From the NCBI RefSeq assembly GCF_002019855.1, contig NZ_CM007717.1, positions 310,001-374,000 on the forward strand: 64,000 nt of DNA, written 5' to 3'. The stretch comes from Streptomyces antibioticus. GTDB taxonomy: Bacteria; Actinomycetota; Actinomycetes; Streptomycetales; Streptomycetaceae. A program made the translations under genes and the position numbers. The notes under the pieces are model-generated. The model saw only the letters and a program-made list of their open reading frames with translations. It searched no databases and was not told the DNA's origin. Shown here one piece after another: positions 51,938 through 60,182 of this stretch. Every line of letters starts with the position of its first letter. Within the stretch, counting starts at the first letter, position 1.

Positions 51938-52972
51938 TCACATGAGTTGTCGTCGGCGGCCCAGCCAGGTCTGTGCGATGACGACGACGGCCAGGAAGGC
52001 GCCGCTGACGACCTGCTGGTAGGAGGAGTCGAGCGAGCCGATCTGGTTGATGACGTTCTGGATCACCTTGAGCAGCAGCACGCCGACCAGGGAGCCGCTG
52101 ACGTAGCCGAGTCCGCCGGTCAGCAGGGTGCCGCCGATGACGACGGCGGAGATGGCGTCCAGTTCCATGCCGCTGCCGAGGATGGTCACGCCGGAGGCGA
52201 GCCAGGCGGCGTTCAGGGCGCCGGCCAGTCCGGCGAGCAGTCCCGACAGGGCGTAGACGAGGATCTTGGTGCGGGCCACCGGGACGCCCATCAGGGCGGC
52301 GGCGTCCTCGTTGCCGCCGACCGCGTACACGTTCTGGCCGAAGCGGGTCCGGCGCAGGGCGACGGCGCCGCCGGCGAACAGGGCCAGGGTGATCCACACC
52401 GGGTTGCCGAGGCCGAGGGTGCTGCCCTGGCCGAGTTCGGCGAGGACGGAGCCCTTGCCGATCAGATAGGTGTCGGCGCCCTCGTCGGTGATCGACAGCA
52501 TCAGCCCGCGCGCGCCGAGCATGGCGGCGAGGGTGACGATGAAGGGCGCGAGGCGGGAGCGGGCGACCAGCAGGCCGTTGACGACGCCGATCAGACCGCA
52601 GACGGCGAGCGGCAGCAGCAGCGCGACCAGGGTGCCGTGGCGTGATCCCCAGGCGGCCAGGACGCCGCCGAGGGCGAACAGGGAGCCCACGGACAGGTCG
52701 ATGCCGCCGGTGATGATGACGAAGGTCATGCCGAGGGCGACGATCGCCAGGAAGGCCGAACTGGTCGCCATGTTGCTGACGTTGTCGCCGGTGGCGAAGG
52801 AGTCGAAGGAGAACGACGCGACCAGGGAGACGATCAGCAGGACGGCGAGCGCGCCGTGCTGCTGGACGAGGGCGCTGAGCCGTTCGGAGCGCCCGGAGCC
52901 CACCGGGCGGTCCTCCTTGCGCGGTGCGGCGGGGGGTGTGGTCACGGGTGCGTCCGGGTTCGTGGTGGTCAT
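51938..52972 (-). CDS. yjfF: Sugar ABC importer permease, YjfF (galactofuranose) type
   Basis: 344-residue permease of the ribose/galactofuranose (CUT2) class with 8-10 spans. The blocks LAIVALGMTFVIITGGIDLS, RRTRFGQNVYAVGGNEDAAA, MGVPVARTKI and ELDAISAVVIGGTLLTGG align well with E. coli YjfF as I remember it. Second permease of the operon; its ATG overlaps the stop of the first (ATGA). The presence of two distinct permeases is characteristic of the YtfQRT-YjfF system. Confidence 0.85.
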   Translation of the reverse strand: MTTTNPDAPVTTPPAAPRKEDRPVGSGRSERLSALVQQHGALAVLLIVSLVASFSFDSFATGDNVSNMATSSAFLAIVALGMTFVIITGGIDLSVGSLFALGGVLAAWGSRHGTLVALLLPLAVCGLIGVVNGLLVARSRLAPFIVTLAAMLGARGLMLSITDEGADTYLIGKGSVLAELGQGSTLGLGNPVWITLALFAGGAVALRRTRFGQNVYAVGGNEDAAALMGVPVARTKILVYALSGLLAGLAGALNAAWLASGVTILGSGMELDAISAVVIGGTLLTGGLGYVSGSLVGVLLLKVIQNVINQIGSLDSSYQQVVSGAFLAVVVIAQTWLGRRRQLM

Positions 52973-53931
52973 CGCTTCCCCCGTCCCCGCGCCGCGTAGA
53001 CGGCGGCGACGATCACGACGGCCTGGGCGATCTGGGTCCAGGAGGGCGGCAGATCGTGCTTGATGAGGGTGGCGGTGAGGAGCTGGATGAGGACGGCGCC
53101 CGCCACGGTGCCGCCGATGTTGACCCGGCCGCCGGTCAGCGGGGTGCCGCCGACGACGACCGCGGTGATCGCGGACAGTTCCATCAGGTTGCCGAGTGAG
53201 GTGGGGTCGCTGGCCTGGAGGCGGGCGGTGGCCAGGACGCCCGCGACCGCGGCGAGCAGCGCGCTGACGACGTACACGACGATCAGGACGCGGCGCACGG
53301 GCAGTCCGGCGAGCTGGGCGGCGGGCCGGCTGTCGCCGATGGCGAGGAGCTGGCGGCCGAAGGTGGTGCGGCGCACCACGAAGGCCAGCAGGACGGCCAG
53401 GGCGGCGGCGATGAGGATGAGGTAGGGGATGCCGAGGACGTCGCCGGAGCCCAGGGAGGCCAGGGACGGGTTGCGCAGGTCCTTGAGTTGCGGGAGCAGC
53501 ACCAGGGCGAGGCCGCGGCCGCCGACCATGAGCGCCAGGGTGGCGACGATCGGCTGGACGCCGACGAACGCGACCAGCGCGCCGTTGGCGAGGCCGATCA
53601 CGGCGGCGAACAGGGCGACCGCCAGCAGGGCGGGCAGCAGTCCGTAGCCGAGGTAGAGGGCGGTGACCGAGGCGGCCAGCGCCATCACGGCGCCCACCGA
53701 GAGGTCTACACCCTCGGTGCCGATGACCAGGGCCATGCCCAGGGCGACGATGATGACGGGGGCGACCTGGACGGCCTGGGTGCGGAAGTTCTCGGTGGTC
53801 AGGAAGTACGGGGTGATGACGGAGTTGACGAGGAGCAGGGCCGCGACGCCCGCGTAGACGCCGTAGGTCTGGAGCCACTGGAGTATGCGGGCCTTGTCCA
53901 GCGGGGCGGTGCGGAGGGTGGCTTCAGCCAT
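52969..53931 (-). CDS. ytfT: Sugar ABC importer permease, YtfT type
   Basis: 320-residue CUT2 permease. APVIIVALGMALVIGTEGVD is the conserved entry to span 2-3; RRTTFGRQLLAIGDSRPAAQ and LSAITAVVVGGTPLTGG are the cytoplasmic coupling and late loop motifs. It overlaps the ATPase gene by eight bases upstream and the second permease by four downstream, so all are co-translated. Confidence 0.87.
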   Translation of the reverse strand: MAEATLRTAPLDKARILQWLQTYGVYAGVAALLLVNSVITPYFLTTENFRTQAVQVAPVIIVALGMALVIGTEGVDLSVGAVMALAASVTALYLGYGLLPALLAVALFAAVIGLANGALVAFVGVQPIVATLALMVGGRGLALVLLPQLKDLRNPSLASLGSGDVLGIPYLILIAAALAVLLAFVVRRTTFGRQLLAIGDSRPAAQLAGLPVRRVLIVVYVVSALLAAVAGVLATARLQASDPTSLGNLMELSAITAVVVGGTPLTGGRVNIGGTVAGAVLIQLLTATLIKHDLPPSWTQIAQAVVIVAAVYAARGRGKR

Positions 53932-55486
53932 CGACGGCCGCCTCCTCCTGGCTCGCGTCGGGCGCGGGGGCGTTCCCGGCGATGGTGCGCATCAGCTTGT
54001 CCTCCGTGACGTCGTCGCCGGTGAGTTCGCCGACGACGGCGCCGTCCTTCAGTACGACCACGCGGTCGGACCCTTCGATGAGTTCCTCCAGGTCGGAGGA
54101 GATGAGCAGGACGCCCAGGCCGTCGGCGGCCAGTTCGTCCACGAGTTTCTGCACCTCGGCCTTGGCGCCGACGTCGATGCCGCGGGTGGGTTCGTCCAGC
54201 AGCAGCACCTTGGGGTTCATGGCGAGCCAGCGGGCGAGCAGCACCTTCTGCTGGTTGCCGCCGGAGAGTTCGCCCACCTTCTGGTGCGGTGAGGACGCCT
54301 TGATGCGCAGCCGCTCGATGAAGGTGTCGACGACCCGGTCCACCTGGGCCTCGGAGACCAGGCCGAAGCGGGAGAGGCGGGGCAGTACGGCCAGGGCGAT
54401 GTTCTCGCGCACCGAGAGGCCGGGGACGATGCCCTCGCTCTTGCGGTCCTCGGGCAGCAGGCTGATGCCGGCGCGGATGGCCGCCGGGGTCGAGCCGGCC
54501 CGCAGCGGCACCCCGGCGACCGTGACACCGCCCGAACGGGCGGGCAGGGCACCGGCGATGGTCTTCGCGGTCTCGGTGCGTCCCGAGCCGAGCAGCCCGC
54601 CGAGGCCGACGACCTCGCCGGGGCGGATGCTCAGCGAGACGCCGTGCAGTCGGTGAGGGACCGTCAGGTCCGTTGCGGAGAGCACGGGTTCGGTGTCGGC
54701 GGCGGCATGGTCGCCGGTGAACTTGGTGAGGCCCTCGGTGCGGACCTCCCCGAGGTCCCGGCCGAGCATCGTGGAGACCAGGGAGAGGCGGTCGAGGTCG
54801 GCGAGCCGGCCGTGGTGGACGCGTCGTCCGTCGCGCAGCACGGTGACGGTGCTGCACACGGCGTACAGCTCGTCCAGCCGGTGACTGACGTAGACGACCG
54901 CGATCCCGGCGTCCCGCAGCCGCCGGATCACCGCGAACAGGGTCTCGACCTCGCGCGGTTCGAGCGAGGAGGTCGGTTCGTCCATGATGACGATGCGGGC
55001 GTCGGTGGCGACGGCGCGGGCCAGGGCGACCATCTGCTGGGCGCCGACCCCGAGGGTGCGCAGCGGCCGGCGGACGTCGACGCGCACCCCGTAGGTGCCG
55101 AGGATCTCCTCGGCCTCGCGGTTCATCCGGGCCGTGTCGAGGACGCCGAACCGGGTGCGGGGTTCGCGGCCGAGGAAGAGGTTGCGGGCCACGCTGAGCA
55201 GCGGGATGAGGTTGACCTCTTGGTAGATGGTCGAGATCCCGGCCTTCTGGGCCTCCAGCGGGGTGCCGAAGGAGACGGTGCGGCCCTGGAAGACGATCTC
55301 TCCGGCGTCGGGCCGGTACACGCCGGTGAGGAGTTTGATGAGGGTCGACTTGCCGGCGCCGTTCTCGCCGATCAGGGCGTGGACCTCACCGGCGTGCAGG
55401 GTGAGGTCCACGTCGTCCAGGGCCCGGACGCCGGGGAAGGTCTTGCTCAGTCCGCGGACGGCGAGCACTTCGGCGGGGGGTGCCAC
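53924..55486 (-). CDS. ytfR: Sugar ABC importer ATPase with two nucleotide-binding domains, YtfR type
   Basis: 520-residue duplicated ATPase of the RbsA/MglA/YtfR class. First domain: Walker A GENGAGKSTLIKLLTG, signature LGVGAQQMVALARAVA, Walker B IVIMDEPTSSLEPRE. Second domain: the Walker A position is GLLGSGRTETAKTI, with the usual class degeneration (Lys to Arg), then LSGGNQQKVLLARWLAM and VLLLDEPTRGIDVGAK. GTG 55486 has GGAGG five bases upstream. In front is an 89-base gap with an imperfect hairpin (55539-55564) after the binding-protein gene. Confidence 0.9.
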   Translation of the reverse strand: MAPPAEVLAVRGLSKTFPGVRALDDVDLTLHAGEVHALIGENGAGKSTLIKLLTGVYRPDAGEIVFQGRTVSFGTPLEAQKAGISTIYQEVNLIPLLSVARNLFLGREPRTRFGVLDTARMNREAEEILGTYGVRVDVRRPLRTLGVGAQQMVALARAVATDARIVIMDEPTSSLEPREVETLFAVIRRLRDAGIAVVYVSHRLDELYAVCSTVTVLRDGRRVHHGRLADLDRLSLVSTMLGRDLGEVRTEGLTKFTGDHAAADTEPVLSATDLTVPHRLHGVSLSIRPGEVVGLGGLLGSGRTETAKTIAGALPARSGGVTVAGVPLRAGSTPAAIRAGISLLPEDRKSEGIVPGLSVRENIALAVLPRLSRFGLVSEAQVDRVVDTFIERLRIKASSPHQKVGELSGGNQQKVLLARWLAMNPKVLLLDEPTRGIDVGAKAEVQKLVDELAADGLGVLLISSDLEELIEGSDRVVVLKDGAVVGELTGDDVTEDKLMRTIAGNAPAPDASQEEAAVDG

Positions 55487-55538
55487 CTGTGCCTCCAGGG
55501 TGCGTTGCACGAAGGGTGTGCTGGTTGGGGAGGACCGA

Positions 55539-55564
55539 GGGGGCCCGCCCGGACGGCGGGCTCC
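55539..55564 (-). terminator. Imperfect hairpin between ytfQ-like and ytfR-like genes
   Basis: A GC-rich stem of about nine pairs (GGGCCCGCC with GGCGGGCTCC, one mismatch) follows the binding-protein stop by 12 bases, at the same place as in the CUT1 operon at 28651. It fits overproduction of the binding protein. Confidence 0.5.
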
Positions 55565-55575
55565 CTGACGGAGGG

Positions 55576-56670
55576 TCAGTACGCCTTGCCGATGTCGGAC
55601 TTGGCGTTGCCGGAGGTGTAGGCGCCGTCCTCGATGATGATGTCCTGCGCGACCTCGTCGCCCTTCGTGAAGGTGTCCAGGGTCTGGAAGGCGAGCGGGC
55701 CGAAGCGCGGGTTGGACTCGATGACGCCGCTGATCCAGCCGTCCACGATGCCCTGGACGGCGTTGCGGGTGCCGTCCACGGTGACGATCTTGACGTCGCC
55801 GGCCTTCTTGCCGGCGCCCTTCAGGGCGGCCACCGCGCCCAGGCCCATCTCGTCGTTCTCGGCGTAGATGCCCTTGATGCCGGGCTTGGACTGGATGAGC
55901 TGCTCGGTGACCTGCTGGCCCTTCTCGCGGGCGAAGTCGCCGGTCTGCTCGAACACCACCTTCAGACCGGGCGCCTTGGCGGCGATCTGGTCCTTGAAGC
56001 CCTTGGTGCGCTCGGTGGTGACGTTGTTTCCGGCCGAGCCGAGCAGGATCGCGACCTCGCCCTTGCCGCCGGTCGCCTCGATCATCTGGTCGGCGGCGCG
56101 CCGGCCCTGCTCGACGAAGTCGGAGGCGATGAAGGAGACGTAGTCCTTGCAGGCGGTGGCGTTGATCTTGCGGTCGATGGTGACGATCGGGACCTTCTTG
56201 GCCGCGGCGGCCTGGAGCACCGGGTCCCAGCCGTCGGAGTTGAGCGGCGCGATGACCAGCAGGTCGGCGCCCTTGGCCAGCAGGTCCTGGACGTCGCTGA
56301 TCTGCTTGGAGAACTGCGACTGGGCGTTGGCCGTCAGCAGCTTGACGCCCCGCTTCTTCGCCTCGTCCTTGATGGACTGCGTCTCGGCGATACGGAACGG
56401 GTTGGCCTCCTTCTCCGACTGGGAGAAGCCGACGGTGGCGTTCTTGAGGTCCAGCTTCTTGCCGCCGTACGCGTCGACGGTGCAGGTCTTGCCGTCCGGC
56501 GCGGGCGAGGCGACCTGCTGTGCGGCGTCGGCGGAGGACGAGGAGGAGCTGCCGTTCGACGCGTCGTCCTCCGACTTCGCGCAGGAGGTGGCGGTCAAGG
56601 CCACCGCCGCGGCCAGGGAGACGACCACGGGACGGGCGAGGAGACGACGACGGTGGGTGGTGCGCTGCAT
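55576..56670 (-). CDS. ytfQ: Sugar-binding lipoprotein, YtfQ (galactofuranose) type
   Basis: 364-residue periplasmic-binding protein, lipoprotein (lipobox LTATSCAK, Cys about 30) with a Ser/Asp linker. Blocks match E. coli YtfQ as I recall it: ATVGFSQSEKE..R.AET, LLVIAPLNSDGWDPVLQAA, TGDFAREKGQQVTEQLI and YAENDEMGLGAVAALKGAG. YtfQ binds galactofuranose. First gene of the importer operon, with a LacI-type operator about 115 bases upstream. The ATG at 56670 follows GGGG; a GTG two codons earlier is possible, and a longer in-frame ATG (56778) would bury the signal peptide and begin beside the operator. Confidence 0.87.
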   Translation of the reverse strand: MQRTTHRRRLLARPVVVSLAAAVALTATSCAKSEDDASNGSSSSSSADAAQQVASPAPDGKTCTVDAYGGKKLDLKNATVGFSQSEKEANPFRIAETQSIKDEAKKRGVKLLTANAQSQFSKQISDVQDLLAKGADLLVIAPLNSDGWDPVLQAAAAKKVPIVTIDRKINATACKDYVSFIASDFVEQGRRAADQMIEATGGKGEVAILLGSAGNNVTTERTKGFKDQIAAKAPGLKVVFEQTGDFAREKGQQVTEQLIQSKPGIKGIYAENDEMGLGAVAALKGAGKKAGDVKIVTVDGTRNAVQGIVDGWISGVIESNPRFGPLAFQTLDTFTKGDEVAQDIIIEDGAYTSGNAKSDIGKAY

Positions 56671-56783
56671 GGTGACCCCGATCCGGGCGACGCTGAAAGG
56701 ACACTGGGGAGAGCGGGACGTGCAGAGGCCGAGCGGGTGCTTCTCCCCTGGCGGGAACGGTCGTTCGACCTGCCGCACAGTGG

Positions 56784-56812
56784 TTTTTACATCGTTGGAA
56801 GGAGGCTGTAAA
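56784..56812 (-). promoter_or_regulatory. Promoter and LacI-type operator of the YtfQRT-YjfF-type operon
   Basis: On the minus strand TTTACA (-35; 56807-56812) is followed after 17 bases by TAAAAA (-10; 56784-56789). The spacer and -10 are covered by TTCCAACGATGTAAAA (56785-56800), which closely matches the sites before the LacI gene and the PA14-GH2 gene. Repressor bound here would block the promoter. Confidence 0.68.
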
Positions 56813-56844
56813 CCCCCTGTGCGAGCAACGTTCCCTCCGGGCGG

Positions 56845-56861
56845 CCGGGTTGACGACCCGG
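56845..56861 (-). terminator. Short hairpin after the second LacI gene
   Basis: CCGGGT-TGACG-ACCCGG, a perfect six-base stem 84 bases after the LacI stop and just upstream of the importer promoter. Weak candidate for ending the LacI transcript. Confidence 0.35.
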
Positions 56862-56944
56862 TGGACGGCCCGGGGCCGACCCGGCCGAGGGCACGGCTGC
56901 GAGGGGCGTGCCTTGCGCGCCGCCCCCGCCGTCCCTCATGGCTG

Positions 56945-57982
56945 TCACCCCTGGCCGGTGCCGCCCGGTGCCGCGCGCCCCACGGTGCTCTCGCGCTCCA
57001 CGAGCCGGTGGTCGGCCCGCACCCGGCGCGGCTCGGTCAGCACCTCGTTGCCGCCGAGCCGGGTCAGCACCGACTCGACCGCGAGCCGGCCGATGGCCTC
57101 CTTGTCCGGGGACACGGAGGTGAGGGTCACCGCGCCGAAGCGGCCCTCGACCACGTCGTCGAAGCCGACGACCGCGATGTCCTCGGGGACCCGCAGGCCC
57201 CGTTCGTGCAGGACGCGCATGGCGCCGATGGCCATGGGGTCGTTGTAGGCGAACACCGCGTCGGGGCGCCGTCCGGAGTCCAGGATGCGGGTCATGGCGG
57301 CCGCCCCGTCCGCGTGGCCCCAGCCGTCGGTGGCGGCCACGAGCCCGTCGTCGGCCGGCAGTCCGGCGGCGGTCAGTTCCTCGCGCCAGCCGCGGACGCG
57401 CAGTTGGGCGGGTTCGCTGCGGCCCCGCCGGGCGCCGATGAAGGCCACCTCCCGCCGCCCGAGCCCGGTCAGATGCCGCACCGCGGTACGGGCGGCGGCG
57501 ACGTTGTCGATGGCGATGTGGTCGTACGGCAGGTCGTAGTCCCGCTCGCCCAGCAGCACCAGCGGCACCTTCTCCGCCCGGTCGCTCAGGTCCTCGGGCT
57601 CCAGCTCGATGGGGCTGAGGATGAGTCCGTCGATGACCCGCGCCCTGAACCCCTGGCTGACCAGGATCTCCTGCTCGCGGCGGCCGCCCGTGTGGTCAAG
57701 GAGCACGATGTAGTCGTGCGCGGCGGCGGCGTCGATCACGGCGGCCGCCAGCTCGGCGAAGTAGGGGTTGCCGAGTTCGGGCAGGGCGAGCGCGATGATG
57801 CCCGTCCGCCCTTTGCGCAGATGCCGGGCGGCCAGGTTGGGCTGGTACCCGAGTGCGTCGATGGACCGTTGGACGCGTTCGCGCATGGCGGGCGTGACGT
57901 GTTGGTAGTTGTTGACCACGTTGGAGACGGTCTTGATGGAAACCCCCGCGTGCGCGGCGACGTCCTTGAGGCTGACCCGCAC
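56945..57982 (-). CDS. LacI-family repressor of the galactofuranose-type importer and GH2 genes
   Basis: 345-residue LacI/GalR regulator. Helix-turn-helix VSLKDVAAHAGVSIKTVSNV, hinge VNNYQHVTPAMRERV, LGYQPNLAARHL, then the effector-binding domain (IALALPELGNPYFAELAAAV, AVFAYNDPMAIGAM, AVVGFDDV). The start is taken as GTG 57982 with AAGGGA upstream; the ATG five codons earlier (57997) has no ribosome site because the operator lies directly before it. Transcribed towards the importer operon, 275 bases from its first gene. Its own promoter contains the same operator, so it is autoregulated; the inducer is probably a galactofuranose-related sugar. Confidence 0.9.
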   Translation of the reverse strand: MRVSLKDVAAHAGVSIKTVSNVVNNYQHVTPAMRERVQRSIDALGYQPNLAARHLRKGRTGIIALALPELGNPYFAELAAAVIDAAAAHDYIVLLDHTGGRREQEILVSQGFRARVIDGLILSPIELEPEDLSDRAEKVPLVLLGERDYDLPYDHIAIDNVAAARTAVRHLTGLGRREVAFIGARRGRSEPAQLRVRGWREELTAAGLPADDGLVAATDGWGHADGAAAMTRILDSGRRPDAVFAYNDPMAIGAMRVLHERGLRVPEDIAVVGFDDVVEGRFGAVTLTSVSPDKEAIGRLAVESVLTRLGGNEVLTEPRRVRADHRLVERESTVGRAAPGGTGQG

Positions 57983-57996
57983 GGCATTCCCTTTCA

Positions 57997-58036
57997 TTTT
58001 TACAACGTTATACAGGCGCCTTCGGCGGACTGACAA
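57997..58036 (-). promoter_or_regulatory. Autoregulated promoter of the second LacI gene
   Basis: Minus strand: -35 TTGTCA (58031-58036), 18 bases, -10 TATAAC (58007-58012). The -10 box is part of the operator TATAACGTTGTAAAAA (57997-58012), which contains the near-palindrome ACAACGTTAT and lies 15 bases before the start codon. Binding would directly occlude the promoter. Confidence 0.75.
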
Positions 58037-58256
58037 GGAGGCGGACGGGGGTTTGACCGGCCACGCCGCACAGTGTCCCCGCTGAGTGATCGGCGCAAAA
58101 GAGGCGATCGCCCGGCTCACGGACGGACGGTACGGGTTTCACCCCTCAAGGGTGAAGCGCCGGCCCCGGCGATGCCGAAGGCTTGCCCTGCACAGGCCGG
58201 TGGCGGGCACGCCCGTGTGCCGCCACGGCGCCGCACCGAGCCGGCTGGGAGACCCT

Positions 58257-60182
58257 GTGGACCGGTACCCGCCCATCGCGGACCACGGCATGGTCGGCGA
58301 TCTCCAGACCGCCGCCCTGGTGTCGTCCGGCGGCACCGTCGACTGGTGGTGCACGCCCCGCTTCGACTCCCCCAGCGTCTTCGCCTCACTGCTGGACAGC
58401 GAACGCGGCGGACACTGCCGGCTGGCGGCGGAGCTGCCCGACGGCGACCACCTGACCGTCCGCCAGTTGTATCTGTCGGACACGGCCATCCTCGTCACCC
58501 GGTTCATGGCACCCGGCGGAGTCGGCGAGGTCTGCGACTTCATGGTGCCCGACGAGTCCCCGACGCCGACAGCCACGCACCGGCTGATCAGGGTCGCACG
58601 GGTCGTCCGGGGCAGTCTGCCGTTCGCCTTCACGTGCCGGCCGCGGTTCGACTACGGACGCGCCCCGCACACGCTCGCCCTCACCGGCCCGCACGCCGCG
58701 CTCTTCCGCGGCCCCGGCACCGACCTGCACGTGCAGTCGACGCCCGGCGTCGCCCTCCGCGCCGACGGCGACGACATCGACGCCCGTTTCACCCTCTCCG
58801 CCGGCCAGGTGGCGGCCGTCGTGCTGACCAGCACGGCGAGCGGTGACCCCGCCCCGCCCGGCCCTTCCCTGGAGGGCGTCGCGGACGCGCTGGAGACCTG
58901 CCGCTCGTACTGGCTGACGTGGCTGCGGTCGTGCACCTACCGGGGCCGCTGGCAGGACATCGTGAACCGCTCCGCGATCACGCTCAAGCTGCTCACGTAC
59001 GCCCCGACGGGGGCGCCCATCGCCGCCGCCACCATGGGACTGCCCGAGCAGATCGGCGGTGAGCGCAACTGGGACTACCGCTACACCTGGGTCCGGGACG
59101 CGTCGCTGTCCGTGCGGGCGCTGATCGACCTGGGGTTCCGGGACGAGGCGTACGCCTTCCGCCGCTGGCTGCGCGAGCGCATCGAGGCACGGGCGACGGC
59201 CTCGGCGGACCCCTTGCAGATCATGTACCGGGTCGACGGCGACCCCTATCTGACCGAGGAGAACCTCGACCATCTGGAGGGCTACCTCGGCTCCCGCCCC
59301 GTACGGGCGGGCAACGCCGCGGCCGACCAGCTCCAGCTCGACATCTACGGCGAGGCGTCGGACGCGCTGATCGTCGGCCACGACATCGGCACCCTCCGCG
59401 GCTGGAAGGCCCTGAGCGGCGTCCTGGACTGGCTCACCGACCACTGGGACCAGCCCGACGAGGGGATCTGGGAGACCCGCGGCGGCCGACAGGACTTCAC
59501 CTACAGCCGGCTGATGACCTGGGTGGCGTTCGACCGCGGCGTCCGCGCGGCCACCGAGTTCTCCCGCCCCGCCGACCTCGCCCGCTGGACCGAGGCACGG
59601 GACGCGGTCTTCCGCCAGATCGTCGAACGCGGCTGGGACGACGAGCGGCGGGCCTTCGTGCAGCACTACGGCACCGACGTCCTGGACGCCTCCCTCCTGC
59701 TGATGCCGAAGGTCGGCTTCGTCTCGCCGTACGACCCGGACTGGCTCAGCACGCTCGACGCCATGGACGAGGAGCTGGTGAGCGACAGCCTCGTCTACCG
59801 GTACGACCCGAAGGCGTCCCCCGACGGACTGCGCGGCTCCGAGGGCACGTTCAACCTGTGCAGCTTCTTCTACGTCGAGGCGCTCGCCCGCAGCGGCCGG
59901 CTCCGTCAGGCCCGGTACGCCTTCGACAAGATGCTGACCTACGCCAACCATGTCGGCCTCTTCGCCGAGGAGATCGGCCCCTCGGGCGAGCAACTCGGCA
60001 ACTTCCCGCAGGCGTTCACCCATCTCGCCCTGGTCACCGCGGCCATGGCACTGGACGACGAACTCCAGAAGGGCGAGGCGGGCACCGGCCACGGCGACCA
60101 GGGCCACCCGGTGACCCACGGGCTGACCCTGCCCGACGAGGACACACCCGAGGACGCGCCTGGAGGCGACACCGATGGGTGA
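58257..60182 (+). CDS. GH15-family glucan glucohydrolase / trehalase-like enzyme
   Basis: 641-residue cytoplasmic protein. N-terminal TREHALASE-glucoamylase-type domain starting YPPIADHGMVGDLQTAALVS, followed by the (alpha/alpha)6 barrel with GERNWDYRYTWVRDASLS, the GH15 hallmark, and GWDDERRAFVQHYG, RGSEGTFNLCSFFYVEALA (catalytic Glu region) near the end. Actinobacterial members include trehalases and glucoamylase-like enzymes. There is no signal peptide. The start GTG 58257 has GGGAG five bases upstream. The last eight bases overlap the downstream MFS gene, so the two are co-translated. Confidence 0.85.
   Translation: MDRYPPIADHGMVGDLQTAALVSSGGTVDWWCTPRFDSPSVFASLLDSERGGHCRLAAELPDGDHLTVRQLYLSDTAILVTRFMAPGGVGEVCDFMVPDESPTPTATHRLIRVARVVRGSLPFAFTCRPRFDYGRAPHTLALTGPHAALFRGPGTDLHVQSTPGVALRADGDDIDARFTLSAGQVAAVVLTSTASGDPAPPGPSLEGVADALETCRSYWLTWLRSCTYRGRWQDIVNRSAITLKLLTYAPTGAPIAAATMGLPEQIGGERNWDYRYTWVRDASLSVRALIDLGFRDEAYAFRRWLRERIEARATASADPLQIMYRVDGDPYLTEENLDHLEGYLGSRPVRAGNAAADQLQLDIYGEASDALIVGHDIGTLRGWKALSGVLDWLTDHWDQPDEGIWETRGGRQDFTYSRLMTWVAFDRGVRAATEFSRPADLARWTEARDAVFRQIVERGWDDERRAFVQHYGTDVLDASLLLMPKVGFVSPYDPDWLSTLDAMDEELVSDSLVYRYDPKASPDGLRGSEGTFNLCSFFYVEALARSGRLRQARYAFDKMLTYANHVGLFAEEIGPSGEQLGNFPQAFTHLALVTAAMALDDELQKGEAGTGHGDQGHPVTHGLTLPDEDTPEDAPGGDTDG

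Noticed and set aside
57983-58120. Longer N-terminus of the second LacI protein starting at ATG 57997 or 58120.
   Set aside because: These starts lie in or beyond the operator/promoter and have no ribosome site; GTG 57982 has AAGGGA at proper distance and gives the usual LacI N-terminus.
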